Notes: generated by a model from the letters alone, not told the origin. A DNA stretch of 64,000 nt from Pasteurella oralis (GCF_002850605.1 NZ_NXGB01000005.1:116560-180559); one strand, 5' to 3'. Shown: positions 26,830-38,288, numbered from the stretch's first letter. Made by a program: numbers and translations.

Positions 26830-28863
26830 ATGGCACAAAAAATTAACACAAAGTCTTTTATTTTGCATTCTGATTTTCAACCTTCTGGTGATCAACCACA
26901 GGCGATTCAACAACTTATTGATGGGTTAGAAAATGGATTAGCCCATCAAACCTTGTTAGGTGTAACAGGGTCGGGTAAAACTTTTACAATTGCCAATGTG
27001 ATTGCTACTTTAAACCGTCCTGCGATGTTGCTCGCACCAAATAAAACATTAGCAGCACAGCTTTATGCGGAAATGAAAGCATTTTTTCCTGAGAATGCCG
27101 TGGAATATTTTGTTTCCTATTATGATTATTATCAGCCAGAAGCTTATGTACCAAGTAGTGATACATTTATTGAAAAAGATGCATCAATTAATGATCAAAT
27201 TGAACAAATGCGTTTGTCAGCGACAAAATCTTTTTTAGAACGCCGGGATACTATCGTAGTGGCTTCTGTGTCTGCAATTTATGGTTTGGGTGATCCCGAT
27301 TCTTATCTCAAAATGATGTTGCATTTGCAAACAGGGGCGATTGTTAACCAACGACAAATATTGGCAAAGTTAGCGGAACTGCAATACACACGTAATGATC
27401 AAGCATTTCAACGTGGTACATTTCGTGTACGCGGCGAAATTATTGATATTTTTCCTGCTGAATCAGATGATAGAGCGGTGCGGGTTGAATTATTTGATGA
27501 TGAAATTGAGCGTTTAAGTCTATTTGATCCGTTAACAGGTACCAGTTTTGGTATTGTACCGCGCTATACCATTTACCCGAAAACCCATTATGTGACACCG
27601 CGTGAACGTATTTTAGATGCAATTGAAAAAATTAAAACTGAATTGGCTGAGCGTAAAAAATTTTTGTTAGAAAATAATAAGCTTTTAGAAGAACAACGTA
27701 TTACACAGCGTACACAATTTGATATCGAGATGATGAATGAATTAGGTTATTGTTCTGGAATTGAAAATTACTCACGTTATCTTTCTGGGCGCAATGAGGG
27801 AGAGCCACCACCGACATTATTCGATTACATGCCATCCGATGCACTGTTGATTATTGATGAATCTCATGTGACTGTACCACAAATTGGAGGGATGTATCGT
27901 GGTGACCGTTCACGTAAAGAAACATTAGTGGAGTATGGTTTCCGCTTGCCTTCAGCATTGGATAATCGCCCATTACGTTTTGAGGAATTTGAACGTTTAG
28001 CCCCACAAACAATTTATGTTTCAGCGACACCAGGACCTTACGAATTAGAAAAGTCAGGTGGTGAAATCATTGATCAAGTAGTACGTCCAACAGGTTTACT
28101 TGATCCCGAAATTGAGATTCGTCCAGTAGCAATTCAAGTTGATGATTTGCTTTCAGAAGCTCGACAAAGAGCAGATCAAAATGAGCGAGTATTAGTGACA
28201 ACACTGACTAAAAAAATGGCAGAGGATCTTACGGATTATCTTGATGAACATGGTATCCGAGTGCGTTATTTACATTCAGATATTGATACAGTTGAGCGTG
28301 TTGAAATCATTCGTGATTTACGTTTGGGTGAATTTGATGTGTTAGTTGGAATTAACTTATTAAGAGAGGGGTTAGATATTCCAGAAGTTTCATTAGTTGC
28401 AATTTTAGATGCAGATAAAGAAGGTTTTCTGCGTTCTGAACGTTCATTGATACAAACGATCGGACGAGCAGCACGAAACCTTAAAGGTAAAGCGATTTTA
28501 TATGCAGATCGCATAACTAATTCTATGGAAAAAGCGATTGGTGAAACTCACCGCCGTCGTGAAAAACAAATGAAATATAATCAGGAGCGAGGTATTGTTC
28601 CACAAGCATTGAATAAAAAGGTGGGTGAGTTGCTTGATATTGGTCAAGGCGCAAATAATAAAGCAAAAGCGAGTCGAGCAAGCAAAAAAGTGGCAGAGTC
28701 GACCGCACTTTATCAACTACCACAAACACCAAAAGAATATCAGCAACAGATTAAGAAGTTAGAACAACAAATGTATAAATATGCACAAGATCTTGAATTT
28801 GAAAAAGCAGCAGCTATACGAGATCAATTGCAACAATTACGACAACATTTTTTTGAGGTTTAA
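26830..28863 (+). CDS. uvrB: Excinuclease ABC subunit B
   Basis: Damage-verifying helicase-like subunit of nucleotide excision repair. 677 residues with Walker A GVTGSGKT near 45, the beta-hairpin [23 protein letters not shown] used for strand clamping, DESHVT (DEAD-type box) near 344, the motif VI segment QTIGRAARN near 543, and a C-terminal UVR domain ([21 protein letters not shown]) that contacts UvrC. Full length. The TPR-like gene follows after 15 bases. Confidence 0.97.
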   Translation: MAQKINTKSFILHSDFQPSGDQPQAIQQLIDGLENGLAHQTLLGVTGSGKTFTIANVIATLNRPAMLLAPNKTLAAQLYAEMKAFFPENAVEYFVSYYDYYQPEAYVPSSDTFIEKDASINDQIEQMRLSATKSFLERRDTIVVASVSAIYGLGDPDSYLKMMLHLQTGAIVNQRQILAKLAELQYTRNDQAFQRGTFRVRGEIIDIFPAESDDRAVRVELFDDEIERLSLFDPLTGTSFGIVPRYTIYPKTHYVTPRERILDAIEKIKTELAERKKFLLENNKLLEEQRITQRTQFDIEMMNELGYCSGIENYSRYLSGRNEGEPPPTLFDYMPSDALLIIDESHVTVPQIGGMYRGDRSRKETLVEYGFRLPSALDNRPLRFEEFERLAPQTIYVSATPGPYELEKSGGEIIDQVVRPTGLLDPEIEIRPVAIQVDDLLSEARQRADQNERVLVTTLTKKMAEDLTDYLDEHGIRVRYLHSDIDTVERVEIIRDLRLGEFDVLVGINLLREGLDIPEVSLVAILDADKEGFLRSERSLIQTIGRAARNLKGKAILYADRITNSMEKAIGETHRRREKQMKYNQERGIVPQALNKKVGELLDIGQGANNKAKASRASKKVAESTALYQLPQTPKEYQQQIKKLEQQMYKYAQDLEFEKAAAIRDQLQQLRQHFFEV

Positions 28864-28878
28864 TACAGCGAGTTAACT

Positions 28879-29658
28879 ATGTTAGATGACAAAATAACCC
28901 AACGTTTTTTAAGTGTCGCAGGACCAGCTATTGAGCTAGCAAAACAAAAAAAGACCAAAGCTGCGCTCTTAGCATTGGACAAAATGGATATTGATAAGCA
29001 GGTAGAACCTGAGTTATACCATTTACTGCAAATTCAAAAGGCTGCTTTATTAGAGATGTTAGAAAGAGAAAAGCCAGTTAAAGTGTTGCGTAATTTTGAG
29101 CATGTATTTGATATTTATCGCAGTATCCCTAATGAAAATAGGGCTGTTTATCGTTCTGCCCAAATGCAATTAGCAAACCTGCTTATTCATTTGAAAAAAG
29201 TTGATGAGTTAGAGCAATTGTACAATGATTTTGCTCAACAACCTGCCCTTAACAGTGACGATAAACTTTTTCTTAGTTCCTTATTGCTCAGCCTAAATAA
29301 AGTTGATGAGTTTTTACAAATATTGGCTTCTATTAAGCGTAGTGATAATGCATCGACTTATGCTATTGCGAAAACAAATGCCGCTTTAATGTTGAAGAAT
29401 TTGAAGCGTTATTCAGAATGCATTACGGCTTGTGCAATGGTATCCGCTGAAGATGATATAAATATGTATGCGAAAGCGCAGTTAATTTGGGCAGAAGCAT
29501 TATATCGCTTGGGACGTCGGGATGAAGCATTTGAGGTCTATGGACGTTTGAAACCGTTTCATAATGTATTCTATTCAGAAGCAAAGTGGCAGTTATTGAT
29601 TAAATTCCCAGTTAAAGCGATTCGGCAGAATATATTGGAATTTTTTGGTAAGACATAG
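28879..29658 (+). CDS. TPR-like helical repeat protein, unknown function
   Basis: 259 residues, almost wholly alpha-helical, with pairs of helices every 34-40 residues (for example LILASIK region, YAIAKTNAALMLKNLKRYSE, AKAQLIWAEALYRLGRRDEA) that look like degenerate tetratricopeptide repeats. There is no signal peptide or membrane segment, so it is probably cytoplasmic. It begins 15 bases after uvrB and may be co-transcribed. I do not recognise a specific family. Confidence 0.75.
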   Translation: MLDDKITQRFLSVAGPAIELAKQKKTKAALLALDKMDIDKQVEPELYHLLQIQKAALLEMLEREKPVKVLRNFEHVFDIYRSIPNENRAVYRSAQMQLANLLIHLKKVDELEQLYNDFAQQPALNSDDKLFLSSLLLSLNKVDEFLQILASIKRSDNASTYAIAKTNAALMLKNLKRYSECITACAMVSAEDDINMYAKAQLIWAEALYRLGRRDEAFEVYGRLKPFHNVFYSEAKWQLLIKFPVKAIRQNILEFFGKT

Positions 29659-29766
29659 TTTTATTTTTACTTTGTATAAAAAGAAATCATGAAATTTTTT
29701 CAAACAGAAAAATAATCAATAAAAAAGTGATTTTTTCTCTTTTAAATGATTTATATTTATTTGGTT

Positions 29767-29806
29767 AAAGGAAGTCTGAATATTAAATTAGACTTCCTTT
29801 TTTATG
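29767..29806 (+). terminator. Terminator after the uvrB operon
   Basis: Arms AAAGGAAGTCT (29767-29777) and AGACTTCCTTT (29790-29800), perfect 11-bp complements, with a T run. Confidence 0.9.
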
Positions 29807-30377
29807 AGATGTCATAATTGATTTTTTAGTTGTGTTTTTATTTTAATCTATTTTTGTTGTTTTTTAATATTTATTTTGTTTAATTTTTGTTTTCTGGTAT
29901 GACCACATAATTGTAACTTAATTTTATTCTTTATTTTTATTTTTTATTGCATAGAATAAATGGACTTGGAAATTTATATTTTTTATTTACTTTTTATTAT
30001 TTTTTAGGTTTATGCTATTTATGTTTTAATTCATTTCTCCTATTTTTCTTCTTGTTAGATTGAAATATTAAAACTTATAATATTTTTTAATTTGTTATTT
30101 CGTATTAGTTTATTGCATATCATATATGCTAATCTATGTTAGGTTATGAGGTACTAATTTTGATGATTAAGCAATTTTCTCTAAATATTTATCTTAAAAA
30201 TAATTATTTTTTCTTTTCTAAGTTTTTTATTTATTTTAAAACTTATATCGTTTCCTTTCCTATATTTTAAAAGCTTTATATAAACTATAGCTTTTTTAAA
30301 ATATGTAACTTATTGCCTATTTTTCTTTTGCTGTATTTCTCATTGGATGAGAAATAAATAATTTTAATGGAACTATT
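29807..30377. other. 570-bp extremely AT-rich gap, no gene seen
   Basis: Almost all A and T, with long T tracts on the plus strand. The only structured element I notice is an inverted repeat GCATAT-cat-ATATGC (30115-30129). No frame of plausible composition is present. It forms the upstream region of the TadG-like gene and may be a silenced or horizontally acquired promoter region. Confidence 0.5.
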
Positions 30378-32129
30378 ATGAAAAATTATCATGCAATATC
30401 TTGCTGCTATCAGCGGGTTAAATCTTTTTATCAAAATCAGTCAGGTGTTTATGCCGTCATGACGGCATTACTCACCTTTCCCTTATTGGTAGTTATCGCA
30501 TTCACGGTGGATGGTACAGGGATTTTGTTAGATAAAGCGCGGCTAGCACAAGCAACAGAGCAAGCGGCGTTGATGTTAGTCGCGGAAAATAATCAATTTA
30601 GAAAAAATCCGCATGATGGCGTTAAGAAACAACAAGTTACGGCTGAAGAAGAAAGAAAGCATGGTTCTAAATTAAGTGCTCAGCAAGATAAGCGCAATCG
30701 AGAGATGATCCATGGTATGGTGAAAGCTTATTTACGTTCTCACAATAAAGACAACTCAAATAAAGATCTGCCCGTTACGATTCCCGAGCATTTTGAGTAT
30801 GAATGTAAACAAACTATTTCTGCTAAAGATGGGCAGATGGCACCGAAAAAATCAGTAAGCTGTGTTGTTCAAGGTAATGTTCATCGTCAATTTTGGTTAC
30901 CACTGAGTGAAGAATTAGTTAAGTCACAAGCAAAAAATGGACGTTTGCCTATACATTCAGGTTTATCTGCTGCGGTTAAAGAAAATAGTTTAACTACACC
31001 AATCGATTTGATGCTAGTCTCGGACTTTTCAAAATCTATGCTGTGGGAGGTTGGACAAAAGGAGAGAGATGAAAGAGGAAATGAGCTGCCTCAGGGGCGT
31101 TATCCACATCGAAAAATAGATATTTTACGCGATGTAGTTAAAGATATTTCTGAAATTTTGTTACCAGTTAAATCTGTAGAAGGAATTAGTTCATATAATA
31201 GAATAGGGTTTACTACTTTTGCTGCGGGAGCTCGCCAGAAGGATAATACTGAAAAATGTGTATTGCCTTATTATTTGAATGAAGGTAGAAAACGATTATC
31301 TGTTAAGAATGTTATTTTAGATAGAAATGATAAAGCTCATTACTTTAGAACAGTTTATAACAAAGCAAATATTCAAGATTCTCAAGGCTGCCTTGAAGAT
31401 TATTCTAATTATTATCCTTCAATAAAAATGTGTAATGTCGAAGTAGAACCCAAAAAACTTTTAAAGGAGGCATTGAATATTGGTGACTGGGATACAATTA
31501 ATCGTCTTTTTGAATCTTATTTAGATATTTCAAAAACATTGAGTGATATTAATACGTTTAATGGACAAAATCGTCATTATGAATTTGAATTTAAAGATGA
31601 ACGTTTTTGTTTAGGTGGAAACGAAGGAAAAGCAACGACCCAAGCGTGGTTCGATAAAAATAACCCAAATATCTATTCTGCATTACAACAGATAACTCCT
31701 AGAGGTGGAACAGCAGCAACATCAGGGTTCATTATCGGAGCTAATGTGATGATGAATAAAAACACTGACTCTGGAGCAAAACCTGAAAAACTACAGACTA
31801 ATACTCAACGAGTGATTTTAGTTTTATCAGATGGTACAGATAATCAACCTTCAAAAGACACACTTGTAAGATTACTCAATGCAGGATTATGTAGTAAAGT
31901 TAAAGAAAAAATAGATTCTTTACAGGATAAAAAATTTCATATATTACCAACAAGAGTTGCATTTGTTGCTTTTGGTTATAATCCACCAAAAGATCAAGTT
32001 TCTGCTTGGAAGAAATGTGTTGGTTCTCATTATTATGAGGCAAGAAATAAGCAGGAGTTATTAGATAGCTTTAAGCAAATTATTAGCCTAGATGAAGAAG
32101 TTGGACATTCAGTGCCATTGAAAAGATAG
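30378..32129 (+). CDS. TadG-like protein with von Willebrand factor A domain
   Basis: 583 residues. Residues about 20-50 (QSGVYAVMTALLTFPLLVV, then VDGTGILLDKARLAQATEQA) form the TadE/TadG-type N-terminal membrane anchor. A von Willebrand A domain begins near residue 213 with the metal-ion motif DFSKS (DxSxS); the later metal ligands are likely in RGGTAATSG and VLSDGTDN. Paired cysteines lie in the large insert. In tad loci TadG is a pseudopilin-like surface component of Flp pili, but no flp, rcp or tad gene lies beside it. It is flanked by a very AT-rich leader and a terminator. An orphan TadG or a stand-alone adhesin are both possible. Confidence 0.75.
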   Translation: MKNYHAISCCYQRVKSFYQNQSGVYAVMTALLTFPLLVVIAFTVDGTGILLDKARLAQATEQAALMLVAENNQFRKNPHDGVKKQQVTAEEERKHGSKLSAQQDKRNREMIHGMVKAYLRSHNKDNSNKDLPVTIPEHFEYECKQTISAKDGQMAPKKSVSCVVQGNVHRQFWLPLSEELVKSQAKNGRLPIHSGLSAAVKENSLTTPIDLMLVSDFSKSMLWEVGQKERDERGNELPQGRYPHRKIDILRDVVKDISEILLPVKSVEGISSYNRIGFTTFAAGARQKDNTEKCVLPYYLNEGRKRLSVKNVILDRNDKAHYFRTVYNKANIQDSQGCLEDYSNYYPSIKMCNVEVEPKKLLKEALNIGDWDTINRLFESYLDISKTLSDINTFNGQNRHYEFEFKDERFCLGGNEGKATTQAWFDKNNPNIYSALQQITPRGGTAATSGFIIGANVMMNKNTDSGAKPEKLQTNTQRVILVLSDGTDNQPSKDTLVRLLNAGLCSKVKEKIDSLQDKKFHILPTRVAFVAFGYNPPKDQVSAWKKCVGSHYYEARNKQELLDSFKQIISLDEEVGHSVPLKR

Positions 32130-32205
32130 TGTGAAATAACATATTCTTAGTATAGATTACATTCATAAATACCTTATCTACTGATTCATTTTGTCAGTAA
32201 GCAAG

Positions 32206-32243
32206 AAGTCCCAGTTTATCAAAATAAATTTGGGACTTTTTTA
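32206..32243 (+). terminator. Terminator of the TadG-like gene
   Basis: Arms AAGTCCCA (32206-32213) and TGGGACTT (32231-32238), T run after. An uptake-sequence core follows at 32357. Confidence 0.85.
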
Positions 32244-32380
32244 TCGCTCTTTTATGATTAATAGTGTCTAGGGCTATCCATACAGCGAGTACCGCTTTTT
32301 GCTTAACGGGATTAAACTTATCTTTAAATAAGTCATGAGAAACCTATCTTAAGCAAAGTGCGGTCTATTTTAGAAAAATT

Positions 32381-33202
32381 TTAGCAATGATTATGACATT
32401 TTGCGGTTTGCATAAACTGTGCCACATAGTTATTGGCGGGTTTTTGTAGTAATTCTTGTGGTGTTCCTACTTGAATTAATTCACCCGCATTTAAAATCGC
32501 AATTTGATTTCCCATTTTGATAGCTTCATCAATATCATGAGTAATAAATACAATACATTTATTTAAACGTTGTTGTAAATTTAATACTAGATCTTGCAAT
32601 TTTATACGGATAAGCGGATCTAACGCAGAAAATGCTTCATCCATTAAAATAATATCGGTATCAGCAGTTAAAGCGCGTGCCAATCCTACACGTTGCCGCA
32701 TTCCACCAGAAAGTTGAGCTGGATAGGCTTGTTCATAGCCTGCTAAACCAACTTCATTTAGCCAATATTCTGCTTGTTCTTTTCGTTCTTTGTTAGACAC
32801 ACCTCGTACTTTTAGCGCATAAGCGACATTTTGTCGTACTGTTAAGTGTGGTAATAGTCCAAAGTGCTGAAAGACCATACTGACACGTGTTTGGCGGAAT
32901 TTGCGTAAATCTTTTGCATTTAGCGCTGTCACATTCGTGTCACACACCCACACTTCACCACAACTTGGTTCAATTAAACGATTGATATGGCGAACTAGCG
33001 TTGATTTCCCAGAACCTGATAAACCAATAATGCAAAAAATACTATTGCCATTAATTTGTAAATTGATATTACGTAAACCAATTTGACAACCTGTGGCTTG
33101 AAAAATATCTGAATTTGATGCATTTTCATTTAATAAAGCGAGTGCTTGATGACATGCTTCGCCATAGATTTTACTGATATTTTTAAAAGTAATTTGTGTC
33201 AT
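32381..33202 (-). CDS. Glycine betaine/choline-type ABC transporter, ATPase (ProV-like)
   Basis: 273 residues with Walker A GLSGSGKST, Q-loop FQHFGLLPHLTV, signature LSGGMRQRVGLARAL and Walker B IILMDEAFSALDP. The extended N-terminus with a KIYGEACHQALALL start matches ProV/OpuA-type ATPases, but the protein lacks the two C-terminal CBS domains of E. coli ProV (400 residues). It pairs with the fused binding protein-permease 18 bases upstream. Confidence 0.88.
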   Translation of the reverse strand: MTQITFKNISKIYGEACHQALALLNENASNSDIFQATGCQIGLRNINLQINGNSIFCIIGLSGSGKSTLVRHINRLIEPSCGEVWVCDTNVTALNAKDLRKFRQTRVSMVFQHFGLLPHLTVRQNVAYALKVRGVSNKERKEQAEYWLNEVGLAGYEQAYPAQLSGGMRQRVGLARALTADTDIILMDEAFSALDPLIRIKLQDLVLNLQQRLNKCIVFITHDIDEAIKMGNQIAILNAGELIQVGTPQELLQKPANNYVAQFMQTAKCHNHC

Positions 33203-33220
33203 GTTTATTTCTTTGCTCTA

Positions 33221-35059
33221 TTATTTTTGACCACGACCATACGCTTGTGTAATGCGATCGATAATGATTGCTAAAATAACAATGGCAGTCCCTGCTTCTA
33301 CACCTTGCCCAATGTTTAACGTTTGAATTGCTTGTAATACATGCTCACCTAATCCTTTTGCGCCAATCATAGATGCTAGGACTACCATACCTAAGGACAT
33401 CATGACGGCTTGGTTAATCCCTGCCATAATACTGGCTTTTGCTTGAGGTAATAACACCCAAAGTAGGAGTTGCCATCTTGTGCTGCCAAAAGATTGGGCT
33501 GCTTCAATAATTTGTGGACTCACTTGACGGATACCTAATGCAGTTAGGCGAATTAATGGTGCAATGGCATAAACCACAGTAGCAAATAAAGCAGGCACTT
33601 TACCAATACCAAACAACATAAGTACGGGTATTAAATATACAAAACTTGGCATAGTTTGGATGACATCAAGGACAGGTTGTAAAATCTGATGTAACTTTTT
33701 GTTAGAGGCCATTAAGATCCCAATTGGAATGCCAAATAACGTAATAAATAGTGCAGATACAATGAGTAAGGCGAGGGTTTGCATTAAAGGTAGCCATAAT
33801 CCAAATGTACCAATGAGGTAAAAGCCTGTGACACAAAGTAAAGCAAACCAATATTTTCTTGTCGCATGCCAACCAATATAGCCAATAATGATTAACATTA
33901 ACCACGCTGGTGTGGCTTGTAGCCCTTTTTCAACAGGAATCAATAAATAATCAAGAGAAAATTGGCTTATTTGGCGAAATTGACTGCCATAGTCTTGTAC
34001 TGTATTGACTAAGTAGCGATTAAGTTTGTCTGCAATGGACCATGAGGCGAAAACAGAAGAATGAGCCATATCTCCTTGTTGTAAATATTGTTGTAGTTTT
34101 ATTGCTGCCGCAGGCGAAAGCCATTGTTGCCAAAGTTCTGGATATTGTTGTAAGAAAAACAATGCCTGTATACTGCCATTACGTTTGTTTTCTGTCATTT
34201 CTAGAATGGCTTGATTTAAAATTTGCGGCTCGAATTGAATACTATTGATAAGTGCAACTAAAGTTGGATATTGTTGGGCAAATGCCATTGATACTGACAT
34301 AGCGAGTCGTGAACTTGGGAATCCACTAATACAAGTGGTTATACTATCTTGGTGAAGTAAACTTTCCCAACAACTTGATTGGTATGTTGGAAAAATAATA
34401 GGTTCAAATTGATACTTCGCCATTAATCCTGTCGGCTGCCAATAATAGAAAAGAATAGATTGCTTTTGTTCATACGCCGCAGCAATTTCGGCATCTAATG
34501 CTGCGCCTGTGCCAGGGTGAACATTATTAAATTGTTGGCTTAAACCTGTATTTTTTAATAGGTGCGTATTGAAAATTTCACAAGCCCAGCCTGTTGGACA
34601 ATTTAAAAAACGCGCTTTATTGGGATGCTCAGGATCAGGAAAGAGATAGGCGAATTGAGGTAAATCACTGACTTTTTGTAGTTTAGGATGCTTCTTTTTG
34701 ACGTAAGTAGGCACGTACCAACCTTGTGTTGCACCACCTCGTAAAGTATTACCAATAATGTGCACGCGTTTTTCTGCTACAGCTTGTTCAATAATAGGTG
34801 AGCGCCCCACCCATTGTTCAGCAATAATTTGAATATCATCTTGTGTTAATGCCGTTTCTAGTGCTGTTGTTGCACCGGGCACAATTTCAGTTTGGCATCC
34901 ATAGCCTTCACGCAAAATGAGTTCTAAAAGGGCAGTAGAAAATTGCCCACTTTCCCAATCTAATGCACCTAATTTGATCGGCTTATTGCTATCACAAGCA
35001 TAAGTGTAACCACTAAATAAGAGTAAAAATACGATACCTAAGCTTCTTAAGCTTTTCAT
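33221..35059 (-). CDS. Fused substrate-binding protein and permease of a betaine-type ABC transporter
   Basis: About 612 residues. A signal peptide (FLLLFSGYTYAC) is followed by a periplasmic OpuAC-type binding domain (residues about 25-320: KLGALDWESGQFSTALLELIL, TQGWYVPTYVKK). The rest is a ProW-type permease with at least seven membrane helices; its EAA-like loop is IIEAAQSFGSTRWQLLLWVLLPQA near residue 535. In most Gram-negative systems these are separate proteins. ATG 35059 was chosen because AAAGGAACTCAAT precedes it and the signal peptide starts there. Likely role: uptake of glycine betaine, choline or a related osmolyte. Confidence 0.87.
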   Translation of the reverse strand: MKSLRSLGIVFLLLFSGYTYACDSNKPIKLGALDWESGQFSTALLELILREGYGCQTEIVPGATTALETALTQDDIQIIAEQWVGRSPIIEQAVAEKRVHIIGNTLRGGATQGWYVPTYVKKKHPKLQKVSDLPQFAYLFPDPEHPNKARFLNCPTGWACEIFNTHLLKNTGLSQQFNNVHPGTGAALDAEIAAAYEQKQSILFYYWQPTGLMAKYQFEPIIFPTYQSSCWESLLHQDSITTCISGFPSSRLAMSVSMAFAQQYPTLVALINSIQFEPQILNQAILEMTENKRNGSIQALFFLQQYPELWQQWLSPAAAIKLQQYLQQGDMAHSSVFASWSIADKLNRYLVNTVQDYGSQFRQISQFSLDYLLIPVEKGLQATPAWLMLIIIGYIGWHATRKYWFALLCVTGFYLIGTFGLWLPLMQTLALLIVSALFITLFGIPIGILMASNKKLHQILQPVLDVIQTMPSFVYLIPVLMLFGIGKVPALFATVVYAIAPLIRLTALGIRQVSPQIIEAAQSFGSTRWQLLLWVLLPQAKASIMAGINQAVMMSLGMVVLASMIGAKGLGEHVLQAIQTLNIGQGVEAGTAIVILAIIIDRITQAYGRGQK

Positions 35060-35474
35060 ATTGAGTTCCTTTCTCTGAATTAGGTATACAAATTGTAATG
35101 AAATACATCTCAGATGCAATGAATTCTTCTTTTGAATTAATCCATGTCGATATCAGAGTATTTTGCGCTGATCATCTACTCATGTTCTTTATTAAGTATG
35201 AATAATGCTTTCCAAATATATCAAAGATTAATTTATGCTCGATATCAGTCTTTTGAACTAAATTATTTGTGCTATAACATTTAAGCAGAGTGATAGCAAA
35301 TTATCTTGTAAAAGAAAAAGTGCGGTCTGTTTTGGGAAAGTTTTATCAGGCTAGAGTCGCAAAGAACAGATTACTAATTAAATATGAAGCAATCTATTTT
35401 TTCTGCCAATTTAGCCTTGAAACTTGTGTATAATGCCCCATATTGAGAAAACGTTTGAAAAATAGAAGCAGTTT
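35060..35474. other. Intergenic gap upstream of rlmE
   Basis: AT-rich. It contains an uptake-sequence core (about 35318) and a 10-bp direct repeat TCGATATCAG (35147-35156 and 35239-35248). Nothing else recognised. Confidence 0.5.
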
Positions 35475-36104
35475 ATGGGAAAGAAAAAACGTTCAGCAAG
35501 TTCTTCACGCTGGTTAAATGAACATTTTAAAGATCCGTTTGTGCAAAAAGCACATAAACAAAAGTTGCGTTCACGTGCTTATTTTAAATTGGATGAGATT
35601 CAACAAACAGATCGTTTATTTAAAGCAGGAATGACTGTCGTTGATCTCGGGGCAGCACCTGGTGGTTGGTCACAATATGCAGTAGGTCAAATCGGTGATA
35701 AAGGTCGGGTGATTGCTTGTGATATTTTAGAAATGGATCCAATTGTCGGTGTTGATTTTTTGCAAGGCGATTTTCGTGATGAGAATATATTAAACGCATT
35801 ATTGGATCGTGTTGGAGAAAGCAAAGTGGATGTAGTCATGTCTGATATGGCACCAAATTTTAGTGGTATGCCATCAGTGGATATTCCACGAGCAATGTAT
35901 TTAGTTGAACTTGCTTTAGATATGTGTAAGCAAGTGTTAGCGACAAAAGGCAGTTTTGTCGTAAAAGTTTTTCAGGGTGAAGGTTTTGATGAATACTTGA
36001 GAGAAATTCGTTCTCTATTTAGTGTTGTAAAAGTACGGAAACCTGAGGCTTCTCGAGGCCGTTCTCGTGAGGTGTATATTGTTGCGACAGGTTATAAACA
36101 TTAA
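35475..36104 (+). CDS. rlmE: 23S rRNA (uridine-2'-O)-methyltransferase
   Basis: Methylates U2552 in the peptidyl-transferase A loop of 23S rRNA. 209 residues, normal length, with SAM motif [21 protein letters not shown] (catalytic Asp) and [10 protein letters not shown] (catalytic Lys), as in RrmJ/FtsJ. It precedes ftsH, the order found in E. coli. Confidence 0.96.
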   Translation: MGKKKRSASSSRWLNEHFKDPFVQKAHKQKLRSRAYFKLDEIQQTDRLFKAGMTVVDLGAAPGGWSQYAVGQIGDKGRVIACDILEMDPIVGVDFLQGDFRDENILNALLDRVGESKVDVVMSDMAPNFSGMPSVDIPRAMYLVELALDMCKQVLATKGSFVVKVFQGEGFDEYLREIRSLFSVVKVRKPEASRGRSREVYIVATGYKH

Positions 36105-36229
36105 AATAGCCAAATTTTTGAAAGTTATTTCAGTAAATAAACGCTATGACTAGGATAATTTCCAATTTCATAACAAATATAGTAATCTTTGCAACAAATT
36201 ATTAACGTTAAACAAAAAGAGGTTAAACC

Positions 36230-38149
36230 TTGAACGATATGGTAAAAAATTTAGTCCTTTGGATTGTGGTCGCGGTAGTAATGATGACCGCATACCAAGG
36301 CTTTAATTCAACTTCGTCAGGAAATGCCACTGACTATACCACTTTCATTACGGACTTAGGCAATGATCAGGTACGTCAGGCTCGTTTTGATTACAATGAA
36401 ATTTATGTGACCAAAGCGGATGGTTCAAAGTATACCACTGTGATGCCATTAAATGATGATAAGTTATTAAATGATTTATTAAATAAAAAAGTAAAAGTTG
36501 AGGGTACGCCGCCAGAAAAACGTGGTTTCTTCTCACAAATTTTAATCTCTTGGTTCCCAATGTTACTACTGATTGGGGTTTGGTTGTTCTTTATGCGTCA
36601 AATGCAAGGTGGTGGTGGTAAAGCGATGAGCTTTGGTAAAAGCCGCGCCCGTATGATGACCCAAGAGCAAATCAAAACTACGTTTGCAGATGTCGCAGGT
36701 TGTGATGAAGCAAAAGAAGAAGTGGGCGAAATTGTAGATTTTTTACGTGATCCAAGCAAATTCCAAAAATTAGGCGGTAAAATCCCTAAAGGTATTTTAA
36801 TGGTTGGTCCACCGGGAACGGGGAAAACTTTATTAGCAAAAGCGATTGCGGGTGAAGCAAAAGTGCCATTCTTTACCATTTCAGGCTCTGATTTCGTCGA
36901 AATGTTTGTTGGTGTAGGGGCTTCTCGTGTACGTGATATGTTTGAGCAAGCAAAGAAGAATGCACCTTGTTTGATCTTTATTGATGAAATTGATGCTGTT
37001 GGTCGTCAACGCGGTGCGGGTTTAGGCGGTGGACATGATGAACGTGAACAAACGCTAAACCAAATGTTAGTGGAAATGGATGGCTTTGAAGGTAATGAAG
37101 GAGTCATTGTAATTGCGGCGACAAACCGTCCTGATGTACTTGATCCTGCGTTGACTCGTCCAGGTCGTTTTGACCGTCAAGTTGTGGTAGGTTTACCAGA
37201 TGTACGTGGTCGTGAGCAAATTTTAAAAGTGCATATGCGTAAAGTGCCTATTGCGCCAGATGTCGATGCGATGACATTAGCACGTGGCACACCGGGTTAT
37301 TCAGGGGCTGATCTTGCTAACTTAGTCAATGAAGCAGCTTTGTTTGCTGCGCGCACTAATAAACGTTTAGTCACAATGCTTGAATTTGAAAAAGCAAAAG
37401 ACAAAATTAATATGGGACCTGAACGTCGTACTATGATCATGACAGAGAAGCAAAAAGAATCTACTGCTTATCATGAAGCCGGTCATGCTATCGTAGGTTA
37501 TTTAGTACCTGAACATGATCCTGTGCATAAAGTGACGATTATTCCGCGTGGACGCGCATTAGGGGTAACTTTCTTCCTACCGGAAGGCGATCAAGTCAGT
37601 ATTAGCCAAAAACAATTAGAAAGTAAGTTGTCTACACTTTATGCTGGACGTTTAGCTGAAGATCTTATTTATGGTGAAGAGAATATCTCAACGGGTGCTT
37701 CCAATGATATTAAAGTGGCAACTAATATTGCGCGTAATATGGTGACGCAATGGGGATTTTCTGACAAGCTAGGTCCAATTCTGTATTCAGAAGACGATGG
37801 TGAAGTGTTTTTAGGACGTTCAATGGCGAAAGCAAAGCATATGTCTGATGAAACCGCCCATCTGATTGATGAAGAAGTAAGAGCGATCGTGACGCGTAAT
37901 TATGAGCGAGCAAGACAAATATTAGTTGATAATATGGATATTTTACATGCGATGAAAGATGCGTTAGTAAAATATGAAACCATCGAAGAAGCACAAATCG
38001 AGCAGCTCATGCAGCGTCAACCAGTCACTCCACCATCAGGCTGGGAAGAGACTGAACGTTCACAAACAAAATCAAAGACTAATACTGAACAAGAGAGTCC
38101 AGTTGAAAAATCAGAAGATGTAGAAAATAATGAATCTCTGGATAGATAA
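36230..38149 (+). CDS. ftsH: ATP-dependent zinc metalloprotease FtsH
   Basis: Membrane-anchored AAA protease that degrades LpxC, sigma-32 and damaged membrane proteins. 639 residues: helix 1 (residues 5-22), periplasmic domain, helix 2 (near 100-120), AAA module with Walker A GPPGTGKT and Walker [22 protein letters not shown] pore loop, and the zinc site HEAGH near residue 418. The start is TTG 36230, spaced 7 bases from AGAGG; the ATG at 36239 is too far from that site, so the unusual TTG is preferred. Confidence 0.96.
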   Translation: MNDMVKNLVLWIVVAVVMMTAYQGFNSTSSGNATDYTTFITDLGNDQVRQARFDYNEIYVTKADGSKYTTVMPLNDDKLLNDLLNKKVKVEGTPPEKRGFFSQILISWFPMLLLIGVWLFFMRQMQGGGGKAMSFGKSRARMMTQEQIKTTFADVAGCDEAKEEVGEIVDFLRDPSKFQKLGGKIPKGILMVGPPGTGKTLLAKAIAGEAKVPFFTISGSDFVEMFVGVGASRVRDMFEQAKKNAPCLIFIDEIDAVGRQRGAGLGGGHDEREQTLNQMLVEMDGFEGNEGVIVIAATNRPDVLDPALTRPGRFDRQVVVGLPDVRGREQILKVHMRKVPIAPDVDAMTLARGTPGYSGADLANLVNEAALFAARTNKRLVTMLEFEKAKDKINMGPERRTMIMTEKQKESTAYHEAGHAIVGYLVPEHDPVHKVTIIPRGRALGVTFFLPEGDQVSISQKQLESKLSTLYAGRLAEDLIYGEENISTGASNDIKVATNIARNMVTQWGFSDKLGPILYSEDDGEVFLGRSMAKAKHMSDETAHLIDEEVRAIVTRNYERARQILVDNMDILHAMKDALVKYETIEEAQIEQLMQRQPVTPPSGWEETERSQTKSKTNTEQESPVEKSEDVENNESLDR

Positions 38150-38161
38150 ACGTTGATAAAG

Positions 38162-38195
38162 AAAACCTCTTTAACTGACATTAAAGAGGTTTTTT
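38162..38195 (+). terminator. Terminator of ftsH
   Basis: Arms AAAACCTCTTTAA (38162-38174) and TTAAAGAGGTTTT (38181-38193), perfect 13-bp complements with a T tail. Confidence 0.92.
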
Positions 38196-38288
38196 GTTAG
38201 CTTTATTTACTCGTTTTGATAAGAAGTTATTTTTTCCCCTCTCATATTTCGCTATAATTAACCGCACTTTTTCTCATGGCAACAATTA

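Noticed and set aside
35147..35248. 10-bp direct repeats as an attachment site or insertion footprint
   Set aside because: The enclosed 80 bp holds no mobile-element sequence; a chance repeat in AT-rich DNA is enough.
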